Translations under genes and position numbers: made by a program | Part shown: positions 6,235 through 7,962 of the stretch, in pieces | Numbering within the stretch: the first letter of the stretch is position 1 | Layout: every line of letters begins with the position of its first letter | The notes under the pieces: generated by a model | The model's database searches: none | Told to the model about the DNA's origin: nothing | What the model saw: only the letters and a program-made list of their open reading frames with translations | Source of the DNA: an uncultured Holophagales bacterium | GTDB lineage: Bacteria > Acidobacteriota > Thermoanaerobaculia > UBA5066 | Assembly (NCBI GenBank): GCA_937927565.1 | Contig: CALBDV010000499.1 | Location: 1 to 7,962 of the forward strand | Direction of reading: 5' to 3' | DNA length: 7,962 bases

Positions 6235-6267
6235 AAGGCGTTCCATCCGCGTGGCTTACCGCCTTTC
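6235..6267 (+). terminator. Possible weak terminator hairpin after tdk
   Basis: AAGGCG (6235-6240) pairs with CGCCTT (6260-6265). The 19-nt loop can form an inner CCA/TGG stem (6243-6245 with 6252-6254). It begins 9 nt after the tdk stop and is followed only by TCCC, not a real T-run, so its strength as an intrinsic terminator is doubtful. Confidence 0.35.
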
Positions 6268-6343
6268 CCAGCAGCGCTGTGCAGAAGCCTGTGGATTCGC
6301 CTGTCGAAATCCTCGCGAAGCCGCATCACGAGCGGACTCCATA

Positions 6344-6372
6344 CGGAATGCACTCCGGAAAGTGCACTCCGG
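6344..6372. repeat. Tandem TGCACTCCGG direct repeat with partial dyad symmetry
   Basis: TGCACTCCGG occurs at 6349-6358 and again at 6363-6372, a 14-bp period. Each copy is also half of an imperfect palindrome: CGGAATGCACTCCG (6344-6357) has one mismatched pair, and CCGGAAAGTGCACTCCGG (6355-6372) has intact outer CCGGA/TCCGG arms. A related ACTCC lies at 6336-6340. Such paired dyads look like protein-binding sites. Confidence 0.6.
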
Positions 6373-6386
6373 TCAAATTATTGACC
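6371..6386. promoter_or_regulatory. Operator-like palindrome GGTCAA-N4-TTGACC
   Basis: Two perfect 6-bp arms flank an ATTA spacer. The site abuts the TGCACTCCGG repeat on its left and ends 9 nt before a consensus TTGACA box. This is a normal position for a regulator bound just upstream of a promoter. It is a dyad too small to be a terminator, and no T-run follows. The regulator is unknown. Confidence 0.45.
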
Positions 6387-6395
6387 AGTAAAGAC

Positions 6396-6422
6396 TTGAC
6401 ACATTTCGAAAGCTGTGAGGAT
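6396..6422 (+). promoter_or_regulatory. Candidate promoter: consensus TTGACA with extended -10-like TGTGAGGAT
   Basis: TTGACA at 6396-6401 is a perfect -35 hexamer. Fifteen nucleotides later, GAGGAT (6417-6422) follows a TGT (6414-6416), giving the TGn of an extended -10. The hexamer itself is weak (three of six) and the spacer is short. No coding sequence follows on this strand, so any transcript would be non-coding, beginning near 6429. Confidence 0.35.
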
Positions 6423-6445
6423 GGCGTAAAGCCGCATTCCGGGCG

Positions 6446-6483
6446 GTCCGAAACGAATTACACAGGCAGGGGTCGTTTCTGGC
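6446..6483 (+). other. Inverted repeat able to form an RNA hairpin
   Basis: GAAACGA (6450-6456) is perfectly complementary to TCGTTTC (6473-6479) across a 16-nt loop. Past a one-base mismatch the stem can extend by three more pairs (6446-6448 with 6481-6483, one of them G-T). It lies about 20 nt downstream of the candidate transcription start and could be part of a structured RNA. Function unknown. Confidence 0.35.
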
Positions 6484-6539
6484 AGCAGTTTTGCCCGGCA
6501 TGAAGGTCTCGGGACGACCGGTTTCCGGACCTGGGGGGA

Positions 6540-6572
6540 GCGCCCGGACGCCCCGTCGGAACGTCCGGGCGC
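6540..6572 (-). terminator. Strong hairpin after the mutase gene, probable terminator
   Basis: GCGCCCGGACG (6540-6550) and CGTCCGGGCGC (6562-6572) form a perfect 11-bp stem with an 11-nt loop. In minus-strand direction it begins 13 nt after the mutase stop codon. The sequence after the stem on that strand is TCCCCCC rather than a T-run, and on the plus strand it is ATCGAA. It therefore looks like a termination or mRNA-end-stabilising hairpin without a classical U-tract, perhaps serving transcripts from both sides. Confidence 0.65.
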
Positions 6573-6585
6573 ATCGAACCCGGCC

Positions 6586-7962
6586 TCAGAGCCCGACGGT
6601 GTCCCGGTGGTCGCCGAAGACCGTCCGAAGCGATTCGACGATCTCGCCGAGCGTGACGTTTCCGTCGACCGCCTCGACGATCGGGGGCATCAGGTTCCGC
6701 CCCTCCTTCGCCGCCGAAACGAGCTCCGCCCGGAGGCGGTCCGCCTTCGCCCCGTCGCGCCGGGCCCGGAACGCGGCGAGACGGGCGACCTGCTCGGGCT
6801 CGACCTGCGGGTCGATCGTCATCGTCGGGATCCGGGTCTCCTCCGGGAGGGTGAACTCGTTCACGCCGACGACGACGGCCTCGTTCGACTCGATCGCCTT
6901 CTGCGCCTGGTAGGCCGCTTCCTGGATCTCGCGCTGGAAGTACCCCGCCTCGATGGCGGCAAGGGCGCCTCCCATCTCGTCGATCCGGGAGATCAGCGCC
7001 GATGCGCGATCGACGATCTCGGCCGTCATCGCCTCGACGGCCCAGGAGCCGCCGAACGGGTCGGCCACGCGCGCGACGCCCGTCTCGTAGGCGATGACCT
7101 GCTGGGTCCGGAGCGCGAGGCGGGCCGCGTCGGCCGTCGGCAGCGCGAGCGCCTCGTCGCGCGAGTTCGTGTGGAGAGACTGCGTCCCCCCGAGAACCGC
7201 CGCGAGCGCCTGGATGGCGACGCGGACGACGTTCACGTCGGGCTGCTGGGCGGTGAGCGTCGAGCCCGCGGTCTGCGCGTGGAACCGGAGGGCCTGTGCC
7301 CGCGGGTCGTCGATTCCGAAGCGGTCCTTCAGGAGGCGAGCCCAGAGCGTGCGGGCCGCGCGGAACTTGGCGATTTCCTCGAGGAAGTCGTTGTGGACGT
7401 TGAAGAAGAAGGTGAGGCGCGGCGCGATCGCCTTCGCATCGAGGCCGGCCTTCACCGCGGCCGAGAGGTACTCCACGCCGTCGGCGAGAGTGAAGGCGAC
7501 CTCCTGCACCGCGGTCGAGCCCGCCTCGCGGATGTGGTACCCCGAGATGGAGATCGTGTTCCAGCGCGGCACGTTCTCGGCGCAGAAGCCGAAGATGTCG
7601 GTGATGAGGCGCATCGACGGCTTCGGCGGGAAGGCGTAGGTCCCGCGCGCGGCGTACTCCTTCAGGATGTCGTTCTGGATCGTCCCCGTGAGCCCTTTCC
7701 AGGACGTGCCGCGGCGGCGCGCGACGGCGAGGAGGAAGCCGAGGAGGATCGACGCCGTGGAGTTGATCGTCATCGAGATCGACACCTCGTCGAGCGGGAT
7801 GCCGTCGAGGAGCGTCTCCATGTCCTCGATCGAGTCGATGGCGACGCCGACGCGCCCCACCTCCCCGCGGGCGAGCGCGTGGTCGGAGTCGAAGCCGATC
7901 TGGGTCGGGAGGTCGAAGGCGACGGAAAGGCCGGTCTGCCCCTGGGCGAGGAGGTAGCGGTA
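6586..7962 (-). CDS. Methylmalonyl-CoA mutase catalytic (large) subunit, 5' end beyond window, no B12-binding domain
   Basis: The visible 458 residues are the C-terminal part of the substrate-binding TIM-barrel chain, which interconverts methylmalonyl-CoA and succinyl-CoA with adenosylcobalamin. Hallmarks include GQTGLSVAFDLPTQIGFDSDH at the edge, TIQNDILKEYAARGTY, SISGYHIREAGST, LRFHAQTAGSTLTAQQP and GGTQSLHTNSRDEALALPT. The Arg of AARGTY and the His of GYHIRE are at visible positions 106 and 143. Their 37-residue spacing equals that of R207 and H244 in the Propionibacterium enzyme, which bind the methylmalonyl carboxylate and assist catalysis. That favours methylmalonyl-CoA over isobutyryl-CoA as substrate. 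Scaled to that enzyme, about 100 residues are missing upstream, including the Tyr89 position. The chain stops right after the barrel (LRTVFGDHRDTVGL), whereas one-chain mutases continue into a B12 domain with DxHxxG. A separate small B12-binding subunit is expected elsewhere; none is in the window. Confidence 0.95.
   Translation of the reverse strand, partial: YRYLLAQGQTGLSVAFDLPTQIGFDSDHALARGEVGRVGVAIDSIEDMETLLDGIPLDEVSISMTINSTASILLGFLLAVARRRGTSWKGLTGTIQNDILKEYAARGTYAFPPKPSMRLITDIFGFCAENVPRWNTISISGYHIREAGSTAVQEVAFTLADGVEYLSAAVKAGLDAKAIAPRLTFFFNVHNDFLEEIAKFRAARTLWARLLKDRFGIDDPRAQALRFHAQTAGSTLTAQQPDVNVVRVAIQALAAVLGGTQSLHTNSRDEALALPTADAARLALRTQQVIAYETGVARVADPFGGSWAVEAMTAEIVDRASALISRIDEMGGALAAIEAGYFQREIQEAAYQAQKAIESNEAVVVGVNEFTLPEETRIPTMTIDPQVEPEQVARLAAFRARRDGAKADRLRAELVSAAKEGRNLMPPIVEAVDGNVTLGEIVESLRTVFGDHRDTVGL

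Larger units (their letters stand above)
6226..6585. other. 360-bp convergent intergenic region, A+T-richer core, no convincing gene
   Basis: This gap lies between the 3' ends of tdk and the mutase gene. Its centre is compositionally unlike its neighbours: 26 of 60 bases are G or C at 6361-6420, against 42 of 60 at 5701-5760 in tdk. It contains the possible tdk terminator, a repeated TGCACTCCGG element, a palindrome, a promoter-like site, a 7-bp inverted repeat and the mutase terminator, each listed separately. The longest plausible reading frame starting inside it (ATG 6348 to the stop at 6501-6503, plus strand) encodes about 51 residues with no recognisable motif and no ribosome site. AAGCCGCAT occurs twice (6318-6326 and 6429-6437). 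I see no tRNA, rRNA or transposase remnant. Confidence 0.6.

Noticed and set aside
6348..6503. Small plus-strand frame of about 51 residues in the convergent gap, starting at ATG 6348
   Set aside because: No Shine-Dalgarno, no motif, and it spans the dyad elements and promoter-like boxes. Kept only as a remote possibility.
6565..6583. tRNA T-arm-like sequence on the minus strand (CCGGG-TTCGATGCG-CCCGG)
   Set aside because: The loop is 9 nt rather than 7, there is no acceptor, D or anticodon arm, and the site lies between the mutase stop and a hairpin that uses the same bases in a stronger 11-bp stem.

Overview
The window is G+C-rich bacterial chromosome; the coding stretches I counted by hand run near 70% G+C. 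It carries six protein genes, two of them cut by the window edges, and no rRNA, tRNA, CRISPR array or insertion sequence that I can see. The organism cannot be fixed from this alone. The gene style fits an Acidobacteriota-like or other deep-branching Gram-negative lineage: secreted proteins with Thr-Pro linkers and degenerate C-terminal beta-domain repeats, a periplasmic CpdB-like nucleotidase, and a methylmalonyl-CoA mutase split from its B12 domain. That assignment is inference.

Layout from left to right. At 1-296 (minus) is the 5' part of a radical SAM enzyme of the AmmeMemoRadiSam (AmrS) type. It diverges across about 46 bp from a large secreted protein (343-2994, plus) with a signal peptide, a Thr-Pro linker, a streptogramin-lyase/NHL-like beta-propeller and four degenerate C-terminal repeats. 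A clear intrinsic terminator (3030-3055) follows. A CpdB-like periplasmic 2',3'-cyclic nucleotidase/3'-nucleotidase (3092-4780, minus) converges on it. That gene diverges across 78 bp from a two-gene operon on the plus strand: nth (endonuclease III, 4859-5632) and tdk (thymidine kinase, 5629-6225), which overlap in an ATGA junction with a strong Shine-Dalgarno. The right end (6586-7962, minus) is the 3' part of a methylmalonyl-CoA mutase catalytic subunit that stops before any B12-binding domain.

Functional links. The central block has a nucleotide theme: CpdB would release nucleosides outside the cytoplasm, Tdk would phosphorylate thymidine inside it, and Nth repairs oxidised pyrimidines in DNA. 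The flanking genes are unrelated to this theme.

The least explained stretch is the 360-bp convergent gap 6226-6585. Its core is A+T-richer (26 G/C in 60 bases at 6361-6420). It holds a repeated TGCACTCCGG element, an operator-like GGTCAA-N4-TTGACC palindrome, a consensus TTGACA -35 box with a possible extended -10, and several inverted repeats, but no convincing gene. A regulated non-coding RNA is one possible reading. A second pattern is that the genes likely to be first in their transcripts lack a Shine-Dalgarno and have -10-like hexamers 7-9 nt before a start codon, suggesting leaderless transcripts. I found no clearly novel multi-gene system.
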